The position numbers and the translations under genes are program-made. A model generated the notes under the pieces. The model searched no databases, was not told the DNA's origin, and saw only the letters and a program-made list of their open reading frames with translations. A DNA stretch of 64,000 nt, taken from Hoplostethus atlanticus (lineage: Eukaryota; Chordata; Actinopteri; Trachichthyiformes; Trachichthyidae). The stretch spans positions 7,625,001 to 7,689,000 of the forward strand of contig JAXDDX010000011.1 in the NCBI GenBank assembly GCA_034670405.1. Direction: 5' to 3'. How positions within the stretch are numbered: the first letter of the stretch is position 1; every line of letters begins with the position of its first letter. Positions 40,501 to 52,916 of this stretch are shown here, piece after piece.

Positions 40501-41280
40501 ATCAGGGAAAACACACCGCTGCTCATAGACTGGGTAAGGCTGTGTGGACATGGAGCATTTCCCTAGCATACCGTTCACTGATCTTTACCTTGTGTGCTCA
40601 AGTTAAATTGGTCTCTAGTTTAAGTAACGGCATGAATACATTTGCTGTTTTTAGGGGGGACGCAAGATGGCTAACATGGTGAAAAAGTCATATTTCCTTT
40701 CATCCTGACTTTGTATGTGTCTGTCTGTCTTTCACCAGGTGAGCACCAACACTCCAGACAGTGTGTTCCAGGTGTTGGAGTATCTGAAGGAGCTCCTGCT
40801 CCTCCTCCACCAGAAGTACATACTGCCTGCATTGGCATACACATCTGACCTGCTACAGCGGGCATGGACCAGCATACAGGACTCATGCAAGTCAGTACTG
40901 CCCCTTTTAAACCTGACATCAACGTGTCTCATATCCAGGCCTAGTTACCTCATTAATGACCTAAAAAGACACTGTAAAGAAAACAGCTGTTGGTGATGTA
41001 CCTTGCAATTCTTGGTCCATTTTGTTGTTTGATTGTGTATTTTTCTTATTCCCGTGGATAAATGGCCGAACGTAGACAACATGTCGTCACGTCTCATCTA
41101 TAATCAGCGTGTATCTTTGATAACTGATGTCCACTGTGTTTTGTTTCCTGCAGTGGGGAAGTGTCTGTATCGTGTCTGCAGAACCACGCTCTGTCCTTCA
41201 CCAACTCAACGTGGCACCTGCTCCAACACACCACCTCCGCAATCAAGACCTGGGCACAGGACCTGCTGACACGAGCATGA
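26374..41280 (+). CDS. tmem214: tmem214, ER transmembrane protein 214; 17 coding exons
   Basis: Exons: 26374-26524, 30628-30821, 31359-31509, 31926-32060, 32683-32765, 33110-33215, 34693-34774, 35125-35226, 36183-36324, 36862-36953, 37513-37561, 38140-38247, 38732-38849, 39406-39502, 40365-40533, 40739-40890, 41154-41280. All are GT-AG and in phase; 685 residues (human about 689). The start MASNNGSVGKWEVVKKGKK matches the family N-terminus. Typical blocks are KQNKEQVPPPAE, CLTIMWALGQAGFYD, LKVLAFGAKPESTLHTYLPS and TPHCPDDMKRE. A hydrophobic helix at about residues 472-487 (LLMALLVFAAGFIAHD) is the first membrane segment; a weaker hydrophobic stretch lies near residue 600. TMEM214 is an ER membrane protein reported to anchor procaspase 4 during ER-stress death. 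The large first intron carries repeats. No lesion was seen. Confidence 0.96.
28519..28548. repeat. poly(T) tract in tmem214 intron 1
   Basis: About 29 consecutive T, possibly the tail of a minus-strand retroposon, but no recognisable SINE body is adjacent. Confidence 0.8.
32330..32463. repeat. 63-bp tandem duplication in tmem214 intron 4
   Basis: TTTTGACCTTTAGTGATGGT begins at 32330 and again at 32393, with a third partial start at 32456. The two full units differ at only a few positions, so the duplication is fairly young. Confidence 0.85.
32769..32843. repeat. GTGTGTGTGG minisatellite after tmem214 exon 5
   Basis: About seven copies of a 10-base GT-rich unit, starting within a few bases of the exon 5 donor (exon ends 32765). 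Confidence 0.9.
34000..34650. repeat. dispersed repeat in tmem214 intron 6, copies elsewhere in the window
   Basis: Contains CGTAGACGACATGACGCCAC, then a block with TTTGATAGCA and GGTTTTGATGTCAG, then GGCATTCTGGGA. Related pieces occur at about 10980-11130 (GGCATTCTGGGAAATG), 22365-22420 (inverted, GACTGACACCAAAACCTGACG), 36655-36785 (TTTTGGTGTCAG) and 41040-41100 (CGTAGACAACATGTCGTCAC). No ends or coding region were recognised; probably a degenerate DNA transposon family. Confidence 0.5.
36472..36612 (+). mobile_element. tRNA-derived SINE with V-SINE-like tail
   Basis: A tRNA-like head has an A-box-like GGGCTCAGTCGGTAGAG and a good B box (GGGTTCGAACCCC at 36521-36533). It is followed by AAGTCACTTTGGATGAAAGC and GTCTGCTAAATGAC, the conserved segment shared by fish V-SINE-type elements, then a short TGTAATGGAA repeat tail. 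It lies in tmem214 intron 9. It is not a functional tRNA because the acceptor and anticodon arms do not pair well. Confidence 0.8.
39960..40155. repeat. degenerate repeat with AAGTAACT motifs
   Basis: Repeated AAGTTACTTTTAATC, TAACTAGGTACTTTTTAAGG and AAAGTAACTGTCCCCAACAC. It resembles a fish MITE family ending in CCCCAACAC, but only one end is clear. It lies in tmem214 intron 14. Confidence 0.4.
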
Positions 41281-42579
41281 TAGCCATGTACAGATGCTCG
41301 CTATTTACACACAAACACATTCATGTACACACATAGTTACATACACACACATACCCACTCTGGGGCCGGCTTGCATTGTGTCTGCTCCTACCCAACTGTG
41401 GGTACACAGAGGCTGTGGGGTCAGACAAGCAGACTCTCACTCAAAGGACCGTTCTGTCTCTTTTCTTGTTTTGGCTCAATTTTATCTGCATGCTGTTTTA
41501 TAGTTGTTGTTTTTTTTTCTACCAATCCTTTTCTCACCGCTGGATGCAGAGGTCGTCCCTCCCCCTGAGTTTTCTACTGCAAATTTTGGCCGTAGTCCTT
41601 TTAAACTCTGGGTTATAAATTTGTGTAATTTATAGAAAATGTAGGTTTGTAGATGATTTATAAACCATTTTTTATTTATAGATAAGAAGTATTCTGTGAA
41701 AACTTGTTATAGGGGAGCAGGCAGACTGGGATATTCCAGACTTCTCCAAGCCACTGTAGACCATGTCAGCATAACTGAGGGCGATTTCATCTCCCACACT
41801 TAATCTCGCTGACCAGAAAGACTGATCAGATGCGGTATGGATGTGTGTGTCAGGCTGTGCAAAGCCTTCATCAAGCCTGGCAAGCCCTCCAGTGGCCTGT
41901 TCACAATGCAAAGCCTTCATGAGGCAGTGAAGAATATGTTGATATAGGGAGGTGTTCGCAGCCGCTGGTCTGATTTGACTTTCTCTAAGCGTGAACTGGA
42001 TTGGGACACGAGGAGCTTCAAACCAGTCATCTGTCTCTGCTGTGAGGGCAGAGGAGGTCCAGAAGGAGGAGCGATCGACCTCCTGTCTTTCTGTCCTGCA
42101 CATCATGTAGTGAAGTCTCCTTTCTTCCAGCTTTGCGGCTCGTTACACGACACATTCATCTGCTATGTCCTGTTTCTAATGCTTTGTCATTTTCCCTCTC
42201 CTCTGCCACTGGTAGGCAGACAGAGCTGAGCTAAAGACAACACTGAGACCATAGATGACTACTGCTGCTTTCCTTATGTACTTTACATGAAGGCTGATGA
42301 TGTTCTGTGTGTGTGTGTGCGCGTATGTGTGTGCGCGTATGTGTGTGCGTGCGCAAATTTCCTTGCTTGTCTTGGTAGTGGGGTGATGATTGACCTCATG
42401 CCAACCTTCTCCTGTACACCACAGTATGGCGGTTTCCCTGCTCTGAGCCTTCCTCCACACGAGGGACTGGAAACCTTTCTAACCAGCTGATTCCATAACC
42501 CCTCCTTATTAAAGAGATATGTTTGAATGGATACAGCAGCCGTGATTAATTTTGTTACTTTATAATGTAAATGATTTAT

Positions 42580-42585
42580 AATAAA
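42580..42585 (+). terminator. polyadenylation signal, tmem214
   Basis: AATAAA 1.3 kb after the tmem214 stop, in the context TTATAATAAAGTCTTC. There is no other plausible signal closer that is followed by a gene-free stretch. The implied 3' UTR is 41281 to about 42600. Confidence 0.6.
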
Positions 42586-42599
42586 GTCTTCAACCCCAT

Positions 42600-44400
42600 T
42601 TAGTGCCTTTGGATCAATTCATCGCTGGGTCTTCTCGAGCTAGACTCGCCTGGCTCCGACACACTAGGGGCCAAATCTTTAAACTGTAGTCAGAATCTGT
42701 TGCTAAAAGTCAGCTACATTGTAACAAAGCAGAAATGAGTCTGTTTTATTGCAAGTCCTATTACGTAGCCTAATTTCTTACAGTAAGATCCAAACTGGGC
42801 GACATACCAAGTTTCATCTGGACAGGTGGATCTGAGTCTCCCAAGTCGCCAGGCTCAAAGCCACTGATGGCTGTTTGACCCAGGATACAAGCCACGGAGA
42901 GAGAGCTGGGTCCCCTTTGCTGCAATTTAGCTGCATCTTCTAATGCTTTCACCATTTCTTCTCAAAACTAAAATAAAAACGATGGACATTTATATTCAAA
43001 CCTAATTGGGGTGTGTTGGAATCCATTTATGGTATGGTATTGTGGGCGTGGCCATAAGGCTCGTGCACGTATACACATTTTCATGATGATTGAGATCTAT
43101 CAGGAAAAATGATGTTTCAACACTCATGCAGGGATTTATAAATCTGATGTACACGTTTCCTATTTTGTGCGTACACAGATTTCTAGTCTTAAATATACAC
43201 AAAGTGCATCTGGCCCCTGGACGGCTGCAGCGTGGCAGCACAAGGGCGGTGGCTCAGAATAGTGTAGTTAGCGAAGCGCCCTAATCAACATGGAGAAGAC
43301 GTGGATAAGGAAAAGCCTTTGAACGAGATCCAAAAATTTGCTGTGTAGTATACAGTTGCCCAGACATATGGACCAAATATAGTGGAAGCAGAATGAGTCC
43401 GGTAATAGAAAAGTGCTGAAAGGCTGGATAACATGACAACTCAGTGAACTCAGTTGATAGCTGGTTAAATGATGCTTCCTGGTTTAGAGCCTGGTAATTG
43501 GTTTATGTGGACAGCTTGAAAGCACTATGTAAAGTTATGGAAGGCTATCGGTCTCGCTTATGGGTGTGAATGTAAAACATTGTTTTGTTGTGGAGAATGT
43601 GGTCAGTGGAGTGGTTGAAAGGTACAGCGGGTTAAGAATTGTGAAACTTTGTGAAACGTCTGTAGGAGCTCTGGTAATTTGGGAAGATAGACCCTGGCAA
43701 GGGTGTCTAGGTAGGAACAGGGGTTCCAATAAGTAAGGAGGAGGGGGATAATGGACTCTGTATGCTAAGACAGAAAAGAGATATCAACAACCTCTGAGAA
43801 AATTCCACCGGAAGATGATGTCAGTCCATGGTAATCCCTCTGTCTCCTGCAGTCAAGTCAGGTCAGTGACGGGTGGACTTAATGATTTTGGGGCCCTAGG
43901 CAAAGGCAAGCACGGGAGCCCCTGAATCCCAACCTTCACTCTCTTCAATCCATCCTTTCATTAATTCATGTTGATTCATGCGTTAGTTGATGTATTAATT
44001 CATGCTTATTTGTGTACCCTTATTATAAAGTGTTACCCAAATTAATGTTACCTTACTTACGCACGGCCCCGCCCTTCAAATCAGAAAACCCAAACAAATG
44101 GTAATAAAAGTTATGAGGGCAGGTTGGTACACTAATACATGTAGCCATGAAGGATAGTTTGTTTGTCGTATCGCAGTTTCATTTACCCAAATAAAAGATT
44201 TGAGATGAAACTACAAATCCCCATCCTGATTTACAGCTAAGGACACTCCAGCTGTGTGTTGCATGTGTACACACAGAGAGACAGTGTGCTGTTTGAAAGA
44301 AACACTCCACTTCTACTAACTATATCTGAATAAAATCTGAAATCTATTCTAGTGCTAAAACACATAATACTGACAGTAATAATACTGCGACTGGCTTCAT
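42600..44400. other. intergenic region, mostly unassigned
   Basis: No gene recognised. A segment at 43870-43970 (GGGGCCCTAGGCAAAGGCAA, then CCCTGAATCCCAACC) recurs at 51664-51745. Confidence 0.6.
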
Positions 44401-44404
44401 TTCT

Positions 44405-44690
44405 TTAAGCAGTGAAAGACAGGGAAAGACCCTGGACAGGTCGCCAGTCCATCACAAGGCCAACACAGATAGACTGTCAATCACTTTCACATCTATTGGC
44501 AATTTAGAGTGTCCAATCCACCTGACCTGCATGTCTTTGGACTGTGGGAGGAAACCGGAGGACCCAGAGGAAACGCACGCCAACACGGGGAGAACATGCA
44601 GACTCCACACAGAGAGGACCCGTGTCCTTCTTGCTGTGAGGCCACAGTGCTAACCACTGAGCCACCGTGTCGCCCACAGGGAGACCGATG
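44405..44690 (-). repeat. widespread vertebrate interspersed repeat, probable LINE 3' part
   Basis: Contains CCCTGGACAGGTCGCCAGTC, TTTGGACTGTGGGAGGAAAC, GGAGAACATGCAGACTCCAC and GCTAACCACTGAGCCACC, in the order of a very common fish/amphibian repeat. I recognise the consensus but cannot name the family with confidence, and the strand is uncertain. Confidence 0.65.
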
Positions 44691-44750
44691 AAGGTTTCTG
44701 CTAGCCAAACACCTGAGAACTTGATGATGGATGATTTTTCACCCACCCAT

Positions 44751-45823
44751 GTTCTTAATTTGAAGTCAGAGAAGATTTTTCTTTCAATGAATGCGATAGC
44801 AGCTGCAAACTTGAAATATATTTGCTCAGATTTATTTTTATTCTGAATATAATTTCCCAGATTCTGCCAGTGCAACCTCTTCTGCTCTCACTTCTGTGCT
44901 GAAAAGCGCCTGTCAAGACCGGGTCGTTTTGTGGGCTGTTATATAAATACAGCGTCCTGCTGGTCCGTGAACTCTCTACTCCTGCCTGTGTCTCTGTCTG
45001 TCACGGGGGAAGCGAGTCTGCTACAGTGGCACCCGATGTGGGCCGTTGACAGACAGAGCGGAGGCCGTGGTTCTCCAGGGAGAACATTGTCATTGCTGGA
45101 ACGTCAACCACGACCATGGACGGCGTCACCAGTTTCGAGCCTTCCTCACCACCTTAGAGCTGTTAGCCTCTAGGTGCAGGTGGTTCGCGCAGGAGTGGGC
45201 CAGACACCAGTTTCCCACAGAATTGAGCTAGTGGGCTGGTTCTTCCTGTATCCAGCACCGGCTGTGGCCAATTAAGGCTGATTGCAGCCGGGTCCTTTTA
45301 ACCCGTGTGTGTCTGTGAGGGAGCGTAAGTGAGTCGACTGTCGACTGTATGGAGCAGAGAGCGAGCGGGACCGACAGCAGCGGCCGACCTGGAAGAACTG
45401 GCCAGTCGGGCCAGTTGGAGCCGGTTTGCGTCCTGGAGACTGGCAGCTTTGGTGCTCCACAGCTGACCTGGCGGGACAGACCGAATGTGCGCTGGTCGGG
45501 AGAAACGCTACTGAAAAGTGGCCGTCAAGACCGGGCCTGCCTGTGTCTCTGCCTGTGTCTCTGTTTTTCGCGCGAGTCTGCTACCACAAGAAATTGTCTG
45601 CAACAATTGTAGCCGAAGTGAAAAGACTTGTGATGCACAAGAGAGTTGCAGTGGCAGATTCAATAACTTGTAATCACTTTGTGAGTTGTCCTTGCACTAG
45701 AACATTATACTGAAGAATACAAATAAATCTGAGCAAATATATTTGAAGTCTGCAGCTGCTATCACATTCATTCAAATATTGACTTGTACATTTGTAAATC
45801 TTTTCAGACTTCAAATTAAGAAC
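44751..45823. mobile_element. 1.07-kb inverted-repeat element containing an LTR-like repeat
   Basis: The left arm, 44751-44857 (GTTCTTAATTTGAAGTC ... GATAGCAGCTGCAAAC ... TTTGCTCAGATTTATTT), is matched in reverse complement by the right arm at 45716-45823. The arms are about 105 bases and clearly alignable. Between them sits a separate repeat, 44885-45590. That repeat contains TGGCACCCGATGTGGGCC at 45026-45043, which resembles a retroelement primer-binding site, and two similar blocks with GTCAAGACCGGG (44913 and 45527). No protein is encoded. Either a retroelement fragment entered a DNA transposon, or this is one composite non-autonomous element. Confidence 0.55.
44885..45340. repeat. dispersed repeat, copy A
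   Basis: Runs from CTCTCACTTCTGTGCTGAAA through a TATAAATACAGC stretch and TGGCACCCGATGTGGGCC to GGCTGTGGCCAATTAAGG and GGGTCCTTTTAACCCG. It is closely matched in the same orientation by 52053-52650, which is longer because of an internal block at about 52300-52555. Confidence 0.75.
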
Positions 45824-45901
45824 ACATAACATATTTTCTGAGCGTAGTTGTCAAGTGTTTTTCTAGAAAAAAACCTTCATAGAGAACTTCACTCCACATC
45901 T

Positions 45902-46010
45902 TCAACCTTGGGAGCAGCAAAGCGCCCTCAGCAACCTGGAGAAGAACCGTCGGACTTTCTTCTTCTTCTTCTTCTTCTTCTTCTTCTTCTTCTTCTTCTT
46001 GCTAACCTCT
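45902..46010 (-). pseudogene. possible last exon of the HIPK-like locus: Lys run and Arg/Cys tail
   Basis: Read on the minus strand after an acceptor TTGATTTTCAG, one frame gives Val-Ser, a run of about 14 Lys from the (TTC)n tract at 45958-46000, then VRRFFSRLLRALCCSQG and a stop at 45902-45904. A basic, amphipathic, Cys-ending tail would suit membrane association. The frame does not follow from the preceding exon (46115-46221, ending in phase 2). It is therefore either out of frame in this copy or not an exon. Low certainty. Confidence 0.3.
45958..46000. repeat. (TTC)n microsatellite, about 14 units
   Basis: A pure trinucleotide run. On the minus strand it would encode Lys or Arg repeats depending on frame. 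Confidence 0.95.
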
Positions 46011-46114
46011 GAAAATCAAAAGAGGTCAGTCAATCCCTCAGAAGACCTTGATGGAATTAACTACAGTGAGGAAGGACTTGACAATTCAGACACAAGTGGA
46101 GGTGAATATCCTAC

Positions 46115-46434
46115 CAGATGTGGAGTGAGCAGAGTCTGTTGACCAGGTTGTTGTGATTCAAGGCAGCCTGGTTCACAGCAATGGCAGAGTCCACAGCGGG
46201 GCTTGCTGCTGGAGCTCCGACCTGTGAGGAGATGATTAGTATTATTAACAAGAATCACATTCATTCCTGTTTGAGTCAATTTTTCAACTGTACAATATTG
46301 TTAATATATAATCCAAGCAGTGATTCCTACCTCTGTGGTGTTCACCGATGGAGTCCCTTCAGTTATCACAGCCAGGTGTCCTTCACTGAGAGACTCCTGG
46401 GAGCTGGAGACCTTGGCGAGAACAGCCTGGATGC

Positions 46435-46480
<46 letters not shown>

Positions 46481-46956
46481 CACCATTGGCACGTACAAGT
46501 TTAAAAGAGCAGTATTTGTATCTCCGTTGTTTTTGACTAATATGTGCTCAAACTGGACACTCTTCTGCCCTCATCTGAGAGGTGAGTGGAGCGCCGGGGG
46601 AAATAATCCTACCTTACTTGCTGGCAATTAGTCTCCTGTCCAGTAGCCCCATCACACTGGCTGTTGGCCATGTCTGGGTTTGGCTGAACCATGATGACAC
46701 CTGGCTGTGCTTCAGTCGAAGTTCCCCTAGTGCTGGTGAAAGAGGATACAAGCAGTTAACATCTACTTCAAATTTGTTGTACAGGTACATTCAGGTACCT
46801 CCCTGCACCAGCAGGCAAACAGAAGGATGGACCAACACCTACCAATCATCAACCTCGGTGCTCTTTTTGGAGCCTTTGGACCTGGACTGGGTCTGGCCGC
46901 TGCTGGGCTCAAATGCTGTGGGCTGAGCTGGTCTATCATCCAGTCTCACTGTCTCT
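46115..46956 (-). pseudogene. C-terminal exons of the HIPK-like kinase locus
   Basis: Four minus-strand exons, each bounded by GT-AG and mutually in phase: 46956-46843 (REtvrlDDRPAQ to STEVDDW), 46732-46618 (TRGTSTEAQPG ... NCQQ), 46426-46331 (AVLAKVSSSQES ... NTTE), 46221-46115 (VGAPAASPAVDSAIAVNQ ... LCSLHIW). The first also fits the phase of the last kinase-domain exon. The sequence is Ser/Thr/Pro/Gln-rich with no known domain. I infer a disordered tail of the kinase. The open, phase-consistent frames suggest this half is less damaged than the kinase domain. Confidence 0.45.
46437..46478. repeat. (CA)n microsatellite
   Basis: A run of about 20 CA units, immediately upstream (minus sense) of the 46426-46331 exon. 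Confidence 0.9.
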
Positions 46957-47132
46957 CTGCATGGTGACGGCAAGGGGCGATGCTTCACATCTACCAAAGC
47001 AGGTGCACATATCCAGGCAGCAAGACTTCGCACTGGACAAAGCATGCCAATCAATCAATCAATCAGTTGATCAATTTATGAATCATCCACTTATGCACAA
47101 AGCAGTAATATAAGGACTCACACACACACTTA

Positions 47133-49111
<1,979 letters not shown>

Positions 49112-49181
49112 CTGAGAGGAAAATGGAGACATGGAGAGAATAGAGAGAAAAGAGGGAGTTACTTCAATCCCTTTAAATAGG

Positions 49182-49242
<61 letters not shown>
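49182..49242. repeat. (CTAT)n tetranucleotide microsatellite, 15 units
   Basis: A nearly pure CTAT run just upstream (minus sense) of the first coding exon of the kinase locus. Confidence 0.95.
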
Positions 49243-50178
49243 AGCTAGCTAAACGACAGGTTAGCTAAACAACAATTAGAAATTACCCACCTAACTATAT
49301 ACCCACCTAACTACCAAGTTCAGGTCGATAGGTTTTTAATTTGACTTGAACAATTTTCGAGACACGTGAATCATCTGTCTGACCTCTGACTTGAGGGGAA
49401 AGTCTAGAAGAAAGACATTGAAAATTAAATAAATTACAGTTTCTCTCGAGGGATCCTTTTCTAAATTATTTCTCTCCTGTGAAACTCACTATAATGACTT
49501 ACTGACAGAAGGGGAAAGGTTCTAGGGGGTCCTTTTTCAAAATGCAATATAATTTTCTTTTCCTACTGTGTATGTCTCAAAAGACTTATGAACTGGTTAA
49601 AATGTTTTTATCCAGGATACTTTTTCTATGTTCCACTTCAGTTTTTTCCATCTGTTTTTTTCTCAATATATTGAGTTACCAACAGTGGAAAACAAAATTG
49701 CCGGGAGCTGACCTAGGCTAACAGACAGCATGTTATACTAATTTCAGTCAACAGAGGTCAGGATTTTACTACATTCAGTGGTCTTGTATGATTTATTGCA
49801 CTTCACTACTCCTTAGTGGTCAAAATAGGTCGCAATGCATCTTTGTATCAACAAGACAATTTACAATCAATGTATTAATTCCACACCTAGCAGTCATTTG
49901 GCCAACCCCAAGCCTGTACTAGGCTATTGACCTTTAACCGAGGTGCAGGCTGAACTAGCCTTAGTAAAAGGTCCCCCAAGAGAAACACTAATTTTTCCGG
50001 AGGTTGGCGAGAGAATACTTGTCTAGAAACCTGCTCAAGTCAAATTAAAGTGGTACCTGACTAAAAAGATCTGAACGTAGTCGATCTCTCACTCCTCTTT
50101 CCACCTCTGGTTAGAAGTTCCAGCATCACTGGACCTCAAACACTTTGCTACATTAAAGAGGAAAACCACTGACTTACC

Positions 50179-50235
50179 TAAAGCATGTCGTTCTTCGTCC
50201 AGTCGCAGAAGTACCAAAAAATGACCAAAAATGTT
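50179..50235 (-). other. candidate 5' UTR exon of the HIPK-like locus
   Basis: On the minus strand, GACATGCTTTAG is followed by a consensus donor GTAAGTCAG (donor at 50177-50178). About 1.07 kb further on comes the TTTTCCTCTCAG acceptor of the first coding exon. Inference only. Confidence 0.3.
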
Positions 50236-51010
50236 TGGTCATTGTAAAATGTTTGTAGAAAATGCACCAAGTGGGTGTGGTGTGGTAGGTGGGGGACTAC
50301 CACTATACTTGATGGATGGGATGATAGATGTTCTGCAAAACATCAGACTCATCAAAATACTGAATAATATCCATAAAGAGAGCCCTTTAACGTATGGATT
50401 TGAAATAACAATAAAAAGTCATTTTCATATAACTAATAGAGTAATTACAATTAATTCAATGAAAAAAATCCAATAACATGTTAATGACTCCTCCTGTGTA
50501 AGTGAGTGCATGGGAGAGTCTGTGTTCTCCAGCGATGTAGGGCCTGGTTTCTATGGTGGAAACCTCCAATCCATTTTGATCAATGGTCGGGACAATGATG
50601 GTCCAACCAATCTGTGGAGTTTACATAACAAACACACTGTGCAGGAACCAGCAAGTTCACACAAGGAGTAGACGGTCCACCTTCACCATGTTCAAATGAA
50701 AGAGAGAACATATTGAACAAACTCTACCATTCAGATCTGCTGCATCAGTTTCTCAAATGCTCCCAAAGTTAGAAAGCCCACTGTTTCATGTCTGATCCCT
50801 TTAGATTTCTCAGTTAGTGAGGACGCTGTCTTCTAAACCAAACCTTCTGCTGGGTCCCCACATGACAAAGAGAGCAAAAGGAATGTGGTGAAGACTGTGT
50901 GAAGTTGAGATGATGGAAAGATTACCTGTCTATGAAACATCATCATTTACTATCAGTTATGACTTCTGATTACTGGAAACTGAAAGATTCATATAATTTA
51001 CTTTAGACAA

Positions 51011-51229
51011 CGGCAAATGATGTCAATAATGTTTAATGTTTATAATGTGTTGTCAATAATATCTATGGTTTGATGTCAATAATAATGTTTATAATGTGTT
51101 GTCAATAATGTCTATGGTTTGATGTCAATAATAATGTTTATAAGGTGTTGTCAATAATGTCTATGGTTTGATGTCAATAATAATGTTTATAATGTGTTGT
51201 CAATAATGTCTATGGTTTGATGTCAATAC
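51011..51229. repeat. 49-bp minisatellite, about four copies
   Basis: Units starting TGTCAATAATGTCTATGGTT at 51051, 51100, 51149 and 51198, with a partial unit before. The units differ by single bases. They are contiguous, so this is not a CRISPR-like array. Confidence 0.9.
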
Positions 51230-51663
51230 CAATAATAAATAACAAAAGGGAACAAAAGTCCGGAGTTTGGTGAGTACTCTCTTCTCCCTGGTGCTCCATA
51301 GCGCTTCCCTCAGACACGACTGGGGACGACTAGACTAGGCCGCCGGACACCGCCTCTCCCCTGAGCTAAACCCTGACATCCCTGCCCCTGCCTCCGCCTC
51401 ACCGTGTGTATCTGTCTGTACCTGCCGGTGTATCCCCACACCAAACCCTTAAAGAAGATGTGACTGTGCCTCTTTTGGATATAATATCTGGTTACCTATT
51501 CAAAATTGGTCATTTTGGTCAGTTTTTAGTAATTTGCAGGTAGAAAAATCTGCTTTTGGTGATTATTTATTTGTTGTTGTTGTTTCATTCTACTCTCACC
51601 AAACACACAGATCCATTTTATTCCAGTAGTCTCAATTGAGTTGAACTTCCCTTTAGCCCCAGG

Positions 51664-51745
51664 GGCGTACTCAGTGATATTGGGGCCCTAGGCAAATGCA
51701 AGCATGGGGCCCCCTGAATCCCAACCTTTTCAATCCATCCTTTCT
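51664..51745. repeat. dispersed repeat, second copy of the 43870-43970 segment
   Basis: TTGGGGCCCTAGGCAAATGC, GGCCCCCTGAATCCCAACC and CAATCCATCCTTTC occur in the same order and orientation as at 43889-43963. Confidence 0.75.
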
Positions 51746-51923
51746 ATTCATTACCTTCAAGCTGGGGCTGAGCAAAGTCTACATGTAAGGCTAGAGCTCA
51801 CTAATCAATTGATAAGCTGACTAAAGCTTGACTAGGCCAGTGTCGCAGAGAATAGAATAGAAAAACACCTTCAAAAGGCAGAAATGGCAGTGTCTTTAAC
51901 TTTATGTCAGGTGTATGTGTGTT

Positions 51924-52010
51924 CAAGATTCAAGATTCAATAACTTTATTTGTCACATACACACACAGGGTGTGCAGTGAAATGGAAAGTGGCAATGCTC
52001 AACAGGAATG
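51924..52010. repeat. fish interspersed repeat (LINE or SINE 3' end type)
   Basis: TCAAGATTCAAGATTCAATAA followed by CTTTATTTGTCACATACACA and GTGCAGTGAAATG. This wording recurs widely in fish genomes at LINE 3' ends; I could not name the family. Confidence 0.55.
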
Positions 52011-52052
52011 TGCAAAGGGCAACAAGTTCACACTATTTACAATAAAAAACAA

Positions 52053-52650
52053 CTCTCACTTCTGTGCTGAAAAGCGCCAAGACCGGGTTGTTTTGTGGGC
52101 TGTGATACAAATACAGCGTCCTGCTGGCCTGCTGGAACTCTCTACTCCTGCCTGTGTCTCTGTCTGTCAAGGGAGTAATGAGTCTGCTACAGTGGCACCC
52201 GATGTGGGCCGTTGACAGAAAGAGCGGAGGCCGTGGTTCTCCAGGGAGAACATTGTCATCGCCGACGATGATAACAAGCCTACCTCACCACCTTAGAGCT
52301 GTCAGCGTCTAGGTGCAGGTGGTCTGCAGAGGAGAGGACCAGACGCCAGTTTCCCTGCTCCGGGTGAAGACACAGCGGGTGGTGCCCAGCCTGCCAATGG
52401 CAGATCAGCACAGCATTCAAGAGGGCCACCGGCTTGCTAGCCTGGAAGCCAACAGTACCCCAGCCGAACATCACCTGGCCCCACCAAACTCGAGCAGTTA
52501 CGGGGAAGACTGTTCCTCGCCTTCAACTTCGCTCTCTGAAGGGGGGCAGTGGTGCAGTGGGCTGGTTCTTCCTGTACCAGCACCGGCTGTGGCCAATTAA
52601 GGCAGATTGCAGCTGGGTCCTTTTAACCCGTCTGTGTCTGTGAGAGAGCT
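52053..52650. repeat. dispersed repeat, copy B
   Basis: Homologous to 44885-45340 in the same orientation, with the primer-binding-site-like motif GGCACCCGATGTGGGCC at 52194-52210. It includes an extra internal block (52300-52555) that is largely missing from copy A. Confidence 0.75.
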
Positions 52651-52705
52651 AAGTTCGACAAGAGACGAGTGAGGAAGATGATTGAGCAAGGCCCTGGGCA
52701 TCCTA

Positions 52706-52840
52706 AAAGACCCCTCCCACCCCAGTCATAAACTCTTCACTCTGTTGCCTCCTGGAAAACGGCACCACAGCATCCGGTACCGTATAAACAGGTACAGAGA
52801 CAGTTTCTACCTCCAGGCCATGAGACTGCTGAACTCCTAA
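52706..52840 (+). mobile_element. C-terminal remnant of a LINE reverse transcriptase ORF
   Basis: An open 44-codon frame ending in TAA: KDPSHPSHKLFTLLPPGKR, then HHSIRYRINRYRDSFYLQ and MRLLNS. The DPSHP-LFTLLP-GKR-SIR-RNSFY-QA-RLLNS pattern is the conserved end of a common vertebrate LINE ORF2. The upstream part is missing, so this is a 5'-truncated copy. CA repeats follow at 52841-52852. Confidence 0.7.
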
Positions 52841-52916
52841 CACACACACACACCTTCATTCTTGAACTCTTTATTGCATTGTATTGTTATACTCTTACTT
52901 TTACTCTTATGAGAGG

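Noticed and set aside
44885-45590. Possible complete LTR retrotransposon or endogenous retrovirus
   Set aside because: Only a primer-binding-site-like motif and two short similar blocks are present; no gag, pol or env frame is visible, and boundaries with TG...CA and a target duplication could not be found.
46850-46925. Plus-strand frame GALFGAFGPGLGLAAAGL resembling a Gly/Ala-rich membrane protein
   Set aside because: It is the antisense of a phase-consistent exon of the kinase locus, has no start or splice context on the plus strand, and I see no companion exons.
51011-51229. Regular repeats resembling an array
   Set aside because: Units are contiguous without spacers, and the genome is vertebrate; this is a minisatellite, not CRISPR.
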